Source of the DNA: Spirosoma sp.
GTDB taxonomy: Bacteria; Bacteroidota; Bacteroidia; Cytophagales; Spirosomataceae
NCBI RefSeq assembly: GCF_026391055.1
Contig: NZ_JAPLET010000020.1
Span: 350,045-414,044 of the forward strand
Length of the DNA stretch: 64,000 bases
Reading direction: 5' to 3'
The notes beneath the pieces are model-generated. The model was not told the DNA's origin and ran no database searches. It saw only the letters and a list, made by a program, of their open reading frames with translations. Of the stretch, positions 36,175 through 43,670 are shown one piece after another. How positions within the stretch are numbered: position 1 is the first letter of the stretch; each line of letters opens with the position of its first letter. A program made the translations under genes and the position numbers.

Positions 36175-36215
36175 TATATTAGTGCTTCTGCGTCTCAAAG
36201 GGGAGCCTTTTTAAA
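36175..36215 (-). repeat. Dispersed intergenic repeat, core fragment
   Basis: AGTGCTTCTGCGTCTCAAAG followed by GGGAGCCTTTTT, the inverted core block as at 28032-28065. Confidence 0.5.
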
Positions 36216-36337
36216 AGAAAGTGCAAAACCGGAGAAACGGCGAGGAAGAATGGATAAATGGCTAAGCGACAGGTTCATTTTTCTCCGAAGCTGGGTCGGC
36301 TGCTGACTCCGAAGAAGAAATAGGGCTTAGGGCCACT

Positions 36338-37288
36338 TTAGCGAACACTACTCGACTTTTCGTTGGTGTAGAATATCATAAGCTGCTTGAAGCGCTGTTT
36401 AACCAGCTTACTCTTCATGGGCTCAAACCGGACCAACTCGACCTGGTCTTTGGTGACGACCACATAAAATGGCTGGTTTAACTGGCTGGTGAGGTGATAG
36501 ATTGTAGCCAGCTCAGCAATATCCTCCGACCAGGCCGCCATCGCATATAAGGACGGGAATGGTGTCTTCGAAAGCGTTTGGTAAACGGCTGGTGCCTGGC
36601 GGATCGGCATCAGCTTACCACTTCGGAAACGGGTCTTTTCCAGCAGCGTATCCAAGTATTTATCGTCGGGTACGTTCATCTTGTGCCAGAGTCCTTTCGT
36701 GAAGGGGGTCGGTTCAACCACCGACTGTGTTTCGGCCGGGTGTGGGGTGATGTTCATGACGGCGTCGACGATGTGCGTTGCCTCATGCATGAGCACATAC
36801 ACGATAGCATCAAGGTTGCCCCCTTCGACGCGTACTCTGTACGTCGTATTCGCGGTCGGCTCAAAACAGGTATTTTCCTTTCCGCTTGCCCATTCCGAGA
36901 TCGTCTCCTCCAGCAAGCTCGCCCGAAATGTGATATTGAACCTATTCGTCCCGCCATCGGAGTCGAGTAATGAGGTTAAGGCCGTGTTGGGCATATTGTC
37001 CATAAAGCTGATGCTTTGCAAATGTCGGTTTAATATGCGTTGATGCACCGGCGGTAACCGCTCAAAAGCATGCCGTACCTTTTCTTTTTGTACCGGTGTC
37101 AACGTTCGGTTAACGGGCTGCATTCCAGCCTGGCGGAAGAGGGTAAAGACGCTCTCAGGCGCTCTTTGAATGCGTTGAAAAGAAGCACTTGTCTCAATGG
37201 GCCCCTGTTTCTGGGCCAACCCATCGGTTGAGAAAAGCAGAACTAGCCAAGCGAAAAAGAGGAAGGGCAGTCGACGTTTGGCGATCAT
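36338..37288 (-). CDS. Putative exported zinc metallopeptidase
   Basis: The ATG at 37288 gives a clear signal peptide (MIAKRRLPFLFFAWLVLLFS...GLAQ); the frame is open to 37336. The zinc motif HEATH (His168, Glu169, His172) sits in 'YVLMHEATHIVDAV', after which come two domains without recognisable motifs. The N-terminal 80 residues are helical. The protein looks like a gluzincin or mycolysin-like member acting in the periplasm or outside; a third ligand is not certain. It lies downstream of the SDR and NTF2-like genes, but the 84-bp gap and different theme leave co-transcription open. Confidence 0.7.
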   Translation of the reverse strand: MIAKRRLPFLFFAWLVLLFSTDGLAQKQGPIETSASFQRIQRAPESVFTLFRQAGMQPVNRTLTPVQKEKVRHAFERLPPVHQRILNRHLQSISFMDNMPNTALTSLLDSDGGTNRFNITFRASLLEETISEWASGKENTCFEPTANTTYRVRVEGGNLDAIVYVLMHEATHIVDAVMNITPHPAETQSVVEPTPFTKGLWHKMNVPDDKYLDTLLEKTRFRSGKLMPIRQAPAVYQTLSKTPFPSLYAMAAWSEDIAELATIYHLTSQLNQPFYVVVTKDQVELVRFEPMKSKLVKQRFKQLMIFYTNEKSSSVR

Positions 37289-37372
37289 GTCAAAAAAGTC
37301 TGGTTTGATAGCGAATGGATTCGCAGGAACGGCCAAAATACGTGCATTCCTGTGAATCTCATGCTTGGCCGT

Positions 37373-37699
37373 TTACCCGGTGATGCGTAAAGAGCGGATC
37401 AATGAATCGTCCAGCTCCAGGTGATAGTGCATCACCACTGGGCTTCCTGGAAATGTTCCCGTTACTTCTAGTGTCAGTATGGTCGATGCACCCGATTGCT
37501 GGTAATCAATCGGTTTGGCCTGCATTTGATACGTTTCGGTCGCCTGCTGTATCCATTTTTCGATTTCGGCCCGACCGGAATAAGTATGTCTCTCGTCGGA
37601 AACGGTGGCGTTGGCCGTAAAGTATTGCGAAAATCTAGTGCTGTCCTGTTTGTTTTGTGCCTGCACAAACCCTTCGATACTGGCTGGTAGTTGAATCAT
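37373..37699 (-). CDS. SnoaL/NTF2-like protein
   Basis: A 108-residue single-domain protein with the SnoaL-like pattern: 'FVQAQNKQDSTRFSQYFTAN', then 'ATVSDERHTYSGRAEIEKWI' and strands 'STILTLEVTGTFPGSPVVMHYHLEL'. Such cone-shaped folds bind small hydrophobic ligands and are often isomerases or simply ligand binders. It lies 59 bp after the SDR gene on the same strand, so the two are probably co-transcribed and repressed together by the divergent HxlR regulator. Confidence 0.82.
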   Translation of the reverse strand: MIQLPASIEGFVQAQNKQDSTRFSQYFTANATVSDERHTYSGRAEIEKWIQQATETYQMQAKPIDYQQSGASTILTLEVTGTFPGSPVVMHYHLELDDSLIRSLRITG

Positions 37700-37758
37700 T
37701 GTCCGGTTTTAATTTAATTACCTGAGGTTATTTTTAGGAATGGGTGACCATGCCTATT

Positions 37759-38547
37759 CTAAATCGTAGGAATTGTTCCTCCGTCGATCACATATTCGGT
37801 CCCGGTGAGGTAAGAGGCCCTGGGCGAAACCAGGAAACCGACCAGTTCTGCCACTTCCTCAGGCCTGGCGGGTCTGCCGAATGGAATACCACCGATTGCT
37901 TCCATTACTCCCTGATAAGCCTGTTCAACTGTACCGCCTGAGCTGTTGGCAATACGTTCCATCATTCGGCTGGAAGCCGTGGTCATAATCCACCCGGGCG
38001 AAACAGTAAGCACGCGGACGCCCTTCGGGCTAACTTCGTTGGAAAGGCTTTTGCTATAATTGACCAGCCCTGCTTTTGCTGCCGCGTAAGGGAGCGTCGA
38101 ATCGTATAGCGGTAGTGTTGCCTGAGTGGACGCGATGTGGATAATCACGCCTTCACCGCGTTCGACCATACCGGGTAAGAAACCACGATCCAGCCGCACA
38201 GGGGCCAACAGATTCGTTTGAATGGTTGCTTCCCAGTCGTTGTCGGACAGCACGGCAAATCCACCGCCTGGCGTTTCTGAACCCCCCATATTATTGACCA
38301 GGATATCCAGATGGCCAAACTGGTGGAGTATTTGATCGACTACCTGCTGAGTTCCTGCCGGTTTGCTCAGATCAGCCGCGATGAAATGGATACGATCGAC
38401 TGGCTCTTCTGGCTTGTTTCTGGCGGTTATGATCACGGTGGCTCCTGCTTTCAACAGTCTATCGGCGATTGCCTTGCCCGCCCCTTTCGTGCCTCCCGTT
38501 ACCAGCGTGATCTTACCGGTTAGTTCGTTTTCAAAATTGAAGTCCAT
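37759..38547 (-). CDS. SDR-family oxidoreductase
   Basis: Classical short-chain dehydrogenase: cofactor motif 'TGGTKGAGKAIADRLL' (TGxxxGxG), 'NNMGG' (NNAG position), the catalytic Ser in 'IHIASTQATLP' and Tyr-x-x-x-Lys in 'PYAAAKAGLV'. I chose the ATG at 38547 (MDFNFENELTGKI); the frame runs to 38598 inside the promoter region. The length of 262 residues is normal. The substrate is unknown. It is divergent from an HxlR regulator with a palindrome in between, a common layout for redox- or electrophile-induced SDR genes. Confidence 0.9.
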   Translation of the reverse strand: MDFNFENELTGKITLVTGGTKGAGKAIADRLLKAGATVIITARNKPEEPVDRIHFIAADLSKPAGTQQVVDQILHQFGHLDILVNNMGGSETPGGGFAVLSDNDWEATIQTNLLAPVRLDRGFLPGMVERGEGVIIHIASTQATLPLYDSTLPYAAAKAGLVNYSKSLSNEVSPKGVRVLTVSPGWIMTTASSRMMERIANSSGGTVEQAYQGVMEAIGGIPFGRPARPEEVAELVGFLVSPRASYLTGTEYVIDGGTIPTI

Positions 38548-38617
38548 ACTGTAGCTCGTTTTTAAGGCAAAATTCGGTAGTACGGCAGGGGCTGACAAGT
38601 ACGGACTTACGATTCAG

Positions 38618-38639
38618 ATAGAGATAAATTTATCCCTAT
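38618..38639. promoter_or_regulatory. 22-bp palindromic operator, SDR/HxlR intergenic region
   Basis: ATAG.GATAAATTTATC.CTAT: the central 12 bp GATAAATTTATC are a perfect palindrome and the outer arms ATAG/CTAT match as well, with one mismatched pair between. Its right end reaches the putative -33 element of the HxlR promoter, so binding would block it. Confidence 0.65.
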
Positions 38640-38669
38640 TGAAGCGGGCGAAGCCTGTGATTATATTTG
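38639..38669 (+). promoter_or_regulatory. Promoter of the hxlR-type gene
   Basis: TTG at 38639-38641, a 20-bp spacer and TATATTTG at 38662-38669, a good fit to the Bacteroidota TTTG/TAnnTTTG pattern. The -7 box ends 4 nt before the ATG at 38674, so transcription should begin at or next to the start codon. Confidence 0.6.
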
Positions 38670-38673
38670 CCGT

Positions 38674-39033
38674 ATGTACGAACGAAAGACGATGCCCGAC
38701 TTGCTGTGTGGTCTGGACCTGATCGGGGAAGTGCTGTATGGAAAATGGAAGATGCGTCTTTTGTGGTTTATCCACCAGGGCTTTCAACGTCCCAGCGAGC
38801 TACAACGAAAAATTCCGGGCGCATCCCGCCGAGTACTGAATGTGCAGTTGAAGGAACTGGAAAGTCACGAGCTGGTGGGTAAGGTGATTTATCCGGTACT
38901 TCCGCCGAAAGTTGAATACTATCTCACTGATTTTGGCCAATCTCTCATTCCTATCATTGGTGCGATCGGCCAATGGGGTGACCAGCATGAGGAGCGCCTG
39001 CGTAAGCTTATTGCAAAGAATATGGAGCCTTAG
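38674..39033 (+). CDS. HxlR-family transcriptional regulator
   Basis: Winged-helix regulator of the HxlR/MarR-like group: 'LDLIGEVLYGKWKMRLLWFI', 'RPSELQRKIPGASRRVLNVQLKELE' (recognition region) and the wing 'VIYPVLPPKVEYYLTDFG'; 119 residues. The usual Cys-Pro at the N-terminus is replaced, but Cys12 remains and could act as a redox sensor as in HypR/YodB relatives. It is divergent from the SDR gene; the palindrome between them is its likely operator, and it probably represses both. The start is ATG 38674; ATG 38692 is an alternative, given the very close promoter. Confidence 0.9.
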   Translation: MYERKTMPDLLCGLDLIGEVLYGKWKMRLLWFIHQGFQRPSELQRKIPGASRRVLNVQLKELESHELVGKVIYPVLPPKVEYYLTDFGQSLIPIIGAIGQWGDQHEERLRKLIAKNMEP

Positions 39034-39039
39034 CGTATG

Positions 39040-39165
39040 CTACTGGTGGCGTTAGATAGTTAGTAAAAACCAGCGTCTCCTACAACGATCCCCTTGAGAA
39101 GAAGGAGCGTTCATGGATATGCATCTTAAATAGGGCGCTTAATGAAGCAACGTATTAATGAGTAT
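39040..39165 (+). repeat. Dispersed intergenic repeat, long copy
   Basis: Head TATGCTACTGGTGGCGTTAG with ATAGTTAGTAAAA (39035-39068), core CCCCTTGAGAAGAAGGAGCG and TTCATGGATATGCATC, tail TTAAATAGGGCGCTTAATGA. The head, core and tail are in the canonical order. Confidence 0.7.
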
Positions 39166-39247
39166 TTAGCTTGGCATTTTCGTATTTTGGCTACTATAAA
39201 GATGATTTTACGACTTAGCGTATAATTATCAGTACACACGATCATTC

Positions 39248-40609
39248 ATGTCTGGTAACAACCCATCGACGGCTTCCCCACTTAATCCCGACGAGCAAGA
39301 CAAGCTCCGGGAGTTAACCACTCAGAGCTGGAACCTCGAATTAGCCATCTCCGGGGTGGCCATGTTCGCCATCCTGCAATTACCCGATTTGCTGGAGTCG
39401 GCGTTTAGCTACATCCGGTACAATTACATGACCCAAACCGAGGGTGCAACGGTCATGTTGCCGTCGATGGTATATAGTCTGATTCGGGCCACTTGTCACG
39501 TCTTGTTTGCGGCTTTTCTGGCCAATTTTGTGATGCGGGCGTTTTGGGTGGGTCTGGTAGGTCTCCTGGCAGTTTTTCCGTCGGGCATCCACTACGACCG
39601 TATTCCCTTCTCTACGCCTTATACCCAGCAGCGCTTAGCCGACGAATTTGGCCCGCTGGACCGCTATATTCTCTGGCTCGACAAACGGTGCAACATCGTG
39701 TTTGCCCTTGCCTTTCAGTTCGTGTTCCTGCTGGTGGTAGTTGCCATACTCTACCTGCTGGGGTTACTGGTCTACTTAGTGGTTCAACCCAATGTGACCC
39801 CCAACGTCTGGTTTGGGGTCAAAATTGCCTTAGGCATACTGATGGCCTTGTTCTTACTAACTTCTATATTACTGAGTCAGAAGAAGATAAAAGATACACC
39901 CAGGGGCACTCAACTCAACTACCAGTTTACGAAAGTAGGGCGACTGATGATGCTGGGTATGTACAAACACTCGGCCTATGTTACAAACACGTTTTATACC
40001 AATATCCGGCCCGGCAAGTTACTTCAGACGGCAGCGATTTTCATAATAGTATTTTTTGGGGTGTTCTTCCTTGAATACGCCAACGATATCTCGCGTACCA
40101 GTGGACGGATGCCTCTTTTTAACAGCCGACATCTTTACTCGGCTCGTGTCGATAGTCTTTACATCGAGCCGACAGCCTATGACAACCAGCGCCCCGAGGG
40201 AGCGTTTGTTAGCACGGCTTCCATCCAGTCAGACGTGATTCGGGAACCCTACCTACGCTTGTTCATTGCCTATCCCAAAGCGCTTGATACGAAGCTCCGG
40301 CAGGTTGTCCCCGAACCAGTCTGGAGCGATACGCTGTCGAGGCAAGCGCGTCGGCAACAGCGTGCTATCTGGAGCAACCAGCAGATCAACAGGCTGATTC
40401 GCATTACTGTCAATGATTCGACTTATACTCAACCTAATCTACTGTTCACCAAAGCTGGGGTTCAGGAGCAACACGGCTGGCAAACGGTAATGGTACCGGG
40501 TAATCTTAAAACAGGCCATAACCTGCTCCGCGTGGCCCTGCAAGACCCCCGAAAAAAAGAAGCCGATGAACTGGTGGCGATTCCATTCTGGTACGTACCC
40601 GAACCCTAA
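39248..40609 (+). CDS. Integral membrane protein, unknown function
   Basis: A 453-residue protein with about five membrane helices in the first 280 residues (~32-48, 78-110, 150-180, 190-213, 258-277) and a soluble C-terminal third with no known motif, ending 'ELVAIPFWYVPEP'. The N-terminus 'LRELTTQSWNLELAISGVAMFAILQLPDLLE' looks conserved among Bacteroidota hypothetical proteins, but I cannot name the family. It has no signal peptide and stands alone, flanked by repeat copies on both sides. Confidence 0.75.
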   Translation: MSGNNPSTASPLNPDEQDKLRELTTQSWNLELAISGVAMFAILQLPDLLESAFSYIRYNYMTQTEGATVMLPSMVYSLIRATCHVLFAAFLANFVMRAFWVGLVGLLAVFPSGIHYDRIPFSTPYTQQRLADEFGPLDRYILWLDKRCNIVFALAFQFVFLLVVVAILYLLGLLVYLVVQPNVTPNVWFGVKIALGILMALFLLTSILLSQKKIKDTPRGTQLNYQFTKVGRLMMLGMYKHSAYVTNTFYTNIRPGKLLQTAAIFIIVFFGVFFLEYANDISRTSGRMPLFNSRHLYSARVDSLYIEPTAYDNQRPEGAFVSTASIQSDVIREPYLRLFIAYPKALDTKLRQVVPEPVWSDTLSRQARRQQRAIWSNQQINRLIRITVNDSTYTQPNLLFTKAGVQEQHGWQTVMVPGNLKTGHNLLRVALQDPRKKEADELVAIPFWYVPEP

Positions 40610-40689
40610 GCTTGCCGCCCTTACTTAACCAGCCTTATCTGCTGTACACCCTGATAGCCGTTTTCTATCGAACAGGAGCGGCTACTTAC

Positions 40690-40850
40690 ATATGCGACTG
40701 ATTGTGTTTGACAGATATCAAAAAGTTAGTGTGTCGTAAAATGCTCCCGCTTGGGACGAAGGACCGTTCATACAACTGCTTAGCTTGAGCATTTTAAGTG
40801 ACCGCCTGTTGTAATACCTATCTACTACCCGTAGCATACACTTTAATTAG
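40690..40850 (+). repeat. Dispersed intergenic repeat, complete type copy
   Basis: Left terminal block TATGCGACTGATTGTGTTTG with ACAGATATCAAAAAG; inner palindrome arms AAAATGCTCCC (40738-40748) and GAGCATTTT; core TTGGGACGAAGGACCGTTCA; right terminal block TAATACCTATCTACTACCCG with TAGCATAC. The right block, reversed, aligns imperfectly with the left. This nested palindrome defines the element best. Confidence 0.75.
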
Positions 40851-40886
40851 AGCCAATTTTAAGTGATCAGCTACCTTTTACTAGCG

Positions 40887-40948
40887 GAGCGATCCACTGG
40901 GGAACCTACGGGTCTGTAAGCCACTAAAGGTTCCCCAGTGGATCGCTC
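40887..40948. repeat. 21-bp perfect inverted repeat (cruciform or strong hairpin)
   Basis: The left arm 40887-40907 (GAGCGATCCACTGGGGAAC + CT) is the exact complement of 40928-40948, with a 20-nt loop. Beyond it AGCT..CTTTTACT (from 40870) pairs with AGTAAAAG.AGCT (to 40975), so the structure spans over 100 bp. No T-run follows. It follows a plus-strand gene, so termination is possible; an insertion remnant is another option. Confidence 0.8.
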
Positions 40949-41223
40949 TTGCACTCCTGCCGTGAGTAAAAGAAGCTATTTTGTCTTACTACAAGACTAT
41001 CCAAAATATTAATCTAGTTAATCGTTAGATTGAGCTGAATTTTCCCTTCAACTTAATTAGCTGATTCATCGCGGTTGTTTTAGACCGTAGTAGCTCAAAA
41101 GCAAAACTTAGAGAGTAGACTAGTTCATATATCCCATAAGCCACCTTTATGACTACTTTCGATAAACTTGTCTTACTAAGTAGGTGGTTGAGCCGATTGC
41201 AAATTACCTTGCCATGGGTGGCT

Positions 41224-42369
41224 ATGCGATACACGCTGATTGGGTTTGGCCTTGCCTGTAGTGCCTGTACACCGAAGTCAACGCTCATTATCAAGCCTGT
41301 GCCTACCCCCCCGGCAGCCGTGACAGCGACAACGCCACCCACGGTGATCATTACGGCTCCGCTTTTATACGTTGCCGGATTTGATAGTAAGCTATATGCC
41401 CTGGATACAGCAATGGGTACCCCGATCTGGGTCTTTCGGGCTGATACCTCCTTTGAGTCAAGTCCGGTGGTGGCCTATGGCATGGTATACGTTGGCAGTA
41501 ATGACAGCAAACTTTATGCAATTGATGCTACAACAGGACAACAACGGTGGGCATTTAAAACGGGCAACTTCGTTCATTCCAGCCCGGTAATCGCCAATGG
41601 AATCGTTTATGTAGGTAGTCAGGATGGTAAATTATACGCCATCGACGCAACAATTGGTAACCTGCTCTGGGTGTTTACGGCTGGCCTGGGGCTTTACTCC
41701 AGCCCGGCGGTGGCGGATGGACTGGTCTATATCGGCGGACAGGACAACCAGTTCTACGCCGTCGACGCCGGTAATGGCCTGTTACGCTGGAAATTTACGG
41801 CCGATGGCTATTTTTTATCCAGCCCGGTGGTCTCCAACGGCCTTGTTTATGTAGGCTGTAGCAATGGTAAGCTCTATGCGATCGATGCGGCTACAGGCCG
41901 TCAACGTTGGGTGTTTCTGACGGCTTCGAGTATCGACGCCAGTCCGGTTGTGGCTAACGGCCTGGTGTATATAGGCAGTTATGACTACAACTTATATGCC
42001 CTTGATGCGGCCTCGGGACAGCTGCAATGGAAGTTTCCGACACAGGGCATACTTTATGGCAGTCCGGTGGTAGCCAATGGCGTTGTCTATGTGGGTAGCC
42101 GTGATCACAAACTTTACGCGCTTGATGCTCTTTCTGGTACACAACGCTGGTCATTCGCCACCAACTTCGATATTTATTCGACACCGGTTGTGTCAAACAG
42201 CACCGTTTACATAGGCAGTAACGACTTCAATCTATATGCCCTCGATGCCATGTCGGGCCATAAGCGCTGGTCATTCAGAACGGGTGATGTCGTGGTAGCC
42301 AGCCCCGTTTTGGCACAGAAAATGGTCGTTAAAGGGGCTTATCCAACCGTTAGCGGAGCGGGCAAATAA
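41224..42369 (+). CDS. PQQ-type eight-bladed beta-propeller lipoprotein
   Basis: The ATG at 41224 gives a lipoprotein signal ('FGLACSAC'); the frame opens at 41149. From residue ~47 on, eight tandem repeats of 40 residues follow the pattern SPVVANGLVYVGS.D.KLYALDA.TG..RW.F.T, each with the AxDxxTGxxxW feature of PQQ-like quinoprotein blades, and a ninth partial strand closes the ring. The repeats are unusually regular, and no dehydrogenase active-site or haem motif is seen. It may be a scaffold (BamB-like fold) rather than an enzyme, located at an envelope membrane. It lies 65 bp before the DUF4249 gene. Confidence 0.85.
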   Translation: MRYTLIGFGLACSACTPKSTLIIKPVPTPPAAVTATTPPTVIITAPLLYVAGFDSKLYALDTAMGTPIWVFRADTSFESSPVVAYGMVYVGSNDSKLYAIDATTGQQRWAFKTGNFVHSSPVIANGIVYVGSQDGKLYAIDATIGNLLWVFTAGLGLYSSPAVADGLVYIGGQDNQFYAVDAGNGLLRWKFTADGYFLSSPVVSNGLVYVGCSNGKLYAIDAATGRQRWVFLTASSIDASPVVANGLVYIGSYDYNLYALDAASGQLQWKFPTQGILYGSPVVANGVVYVGSRDHKLYALDALSGTQRWSFATNFDIYSTPVVSNSTVYIGSNDFNLYALDAMSGHKRWSFRTGDVVVASPVLAQKMVVKGAYPTVSGAGK

Positions 42370-42434
42370 TAATAACAGTGTGTTAACTGAGAGTCCGGTG
42401 GGCCATCGGGGTATCTATTTTAATCAGTATAGAG

Positions 42435-43634
42435 ATGCATTTAGTTTCGCCCATTATTCGTTGGATTAGTCTTTGCTGGATATTACTTGGCTTACTGGGG
42501 TGCATTAACGCATACGATCCCAACCTGACACTCGATGCCAATCTGGTTGTGGTCAGTGGTATTGTTACCGACCTCAACGAGGGACAAACCATTTCTCTGA
42601 GCCGCTCCCGCTCCAACGCCGATAGTAGCAACGTTAGTGTGCCTATTCAGCGGGCCCATGTTACGGTACTCATAAATGGCACGACACGCGAAACCTTGAT
42701 CGAAGTGCTGCCTGGCACTTATCAGTTTCCATCCGACTTTAGGGGGAAAGTGGGAAACACCTATCAACTCCGTTTTCAAACAACGGAAGGCACGGTTTAT
42801 GAATCGTCGGTCGAAACCATGGTATCGGTTCCCCCCATTCAGCGCGTTTACGATCAGTTCACTCCTCAGGGGCCCCGAAAAACGGCGGATGGCTTGTCTA
42901 TACCCGCCAATGATGTTTATTTGGACATGCAGGACCCCGCCGACGGCCGTAACTTTTACCTCTGGCGATGGCGGCTTTATGAACTACAGACCTGGTGCGC
43001 TACCTGTCAGCAAGGGCGCTATGTTGTGCGGGATATTGGTCCGGTTGGAGCGGGGCCAATTGACATTATTGGCTGCATCCGGGATTCGACCCTGGGTACC
43101 ACCAACCTCTTCGACTATCCGTGCCGGGGATTGTGCTGGGACATTTTTTACAACACCGACATCGATGCGTTTTCCGATGTCTACACCAACGGGCAACCCC
43201 AGGTGGGGCACAAGGTGGCCAGCATTCCCATTTACCAGCGCGACCCGGCCTTGATCGTGGTGGAGCAACTCTCCATTTCAGCGAATGCTTACCGTTATTA
43301 TCGGCTGTTTGCCGACCAAGTTCAGAACACGGGAACGCTGGCCGATTCGCCCCCGGCCCCAATTTCAGGAAATATCCGAAACGTAACGAATGCAGCCGAA
43401 AACGTAATAGGTTATTTTTTTGCATCATCGGTAGCCGTCGGTCGGCACAAAATAAAGCGTCAGGACGTCAATACAGGTTTATTCCAGGGGCTTTTCTATG
43501 CTATCAACGGCCGCGCCCCCCGACTGGAAACATCGCAGCCCGGCAGCAGTCCATTTGGCGGTAGTGCCTCATCAGCCCTTTGTATACCCAGTAGTAGCCG
43601 AACAGACCAGCTGCCGCCAGGCTGGAATGAGTAA
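42435..43634 (+). CDS. DUF4249 lipoprotein, partner of a TonB receptor
   Basis: The protein begins with a lipoprotein signal ending in 'LLGLLGC' (Cys ~22), then the DUF4249 opening 'LVVVSGIVTDLNEGQTISLSRS', an Ig-like part, and the later 'RVYDQFTPQGPR' and 'DPADGRNFYLWRW'. DUF4249 proteins sit in the outer membrane beside a particular class of TonB-dependent receptor and probably act as its surface lid or ligand binder. The receptor gene follows after a few bases. At 399 residues it is typical. Ligand unknown. Confidence 0.88.
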   Translation: MHLVSPIIRWISLCWILLGLLGCINAYDPNLTLDANLVVVSGIVTDLNEGQTISLSRSRSNADSSNVSVPIQRAHVTVLINGTTRETLIEVLPGTYQFPSDFRGKVGNTYQLRFQTTEGTVYESSVETMVSVPPIQRVYDQFTPQGPRKTADGLSIPANDVYLDMQDPADGRNFYLWRWRLYELQTWCATCQQGRYVVRDIGPVGAGPIDIIGCIRDSTLGTTNLFDYPCRGLCWDIFYNTDIDAFSDVYTNGQPQVGHKVASIPIYQRDPALIVVEQLSISANAYRYYRLFADQVQNTGTLADSPPAPISGNIRNVTNAAENVIGYFFASSVAVGRHKIKRQDVNTGLFQGLFYAINGRAPRLETSQPGSSPFGGSASSALCIPSSSRTDQLPPGWNE

Positions 43635-43670
43635 CGGTTCATGAACGTCAATCCCCGAGGCCTGTTTACA

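Larger units (their letters stand above)
40610..41148. other. Intergenic region with repeat element and large palindrome
   Basis: Contains a complete repeat element (about 40690-40850) followed by a 21-bp perfect inverted repeat (40887-40948). A minus-strand frame at 41025-41351 overlaps the next gene and looks spurious. Confidence 0.6.

Noticed and set aside
41025..41351. 108-residue minus-strand ORF upstream of the propeller gene
   Set aside because: It overlaps the start of the propeller lipoprotein gene, has no promoter context and includes the complement of its signal-peptide region.
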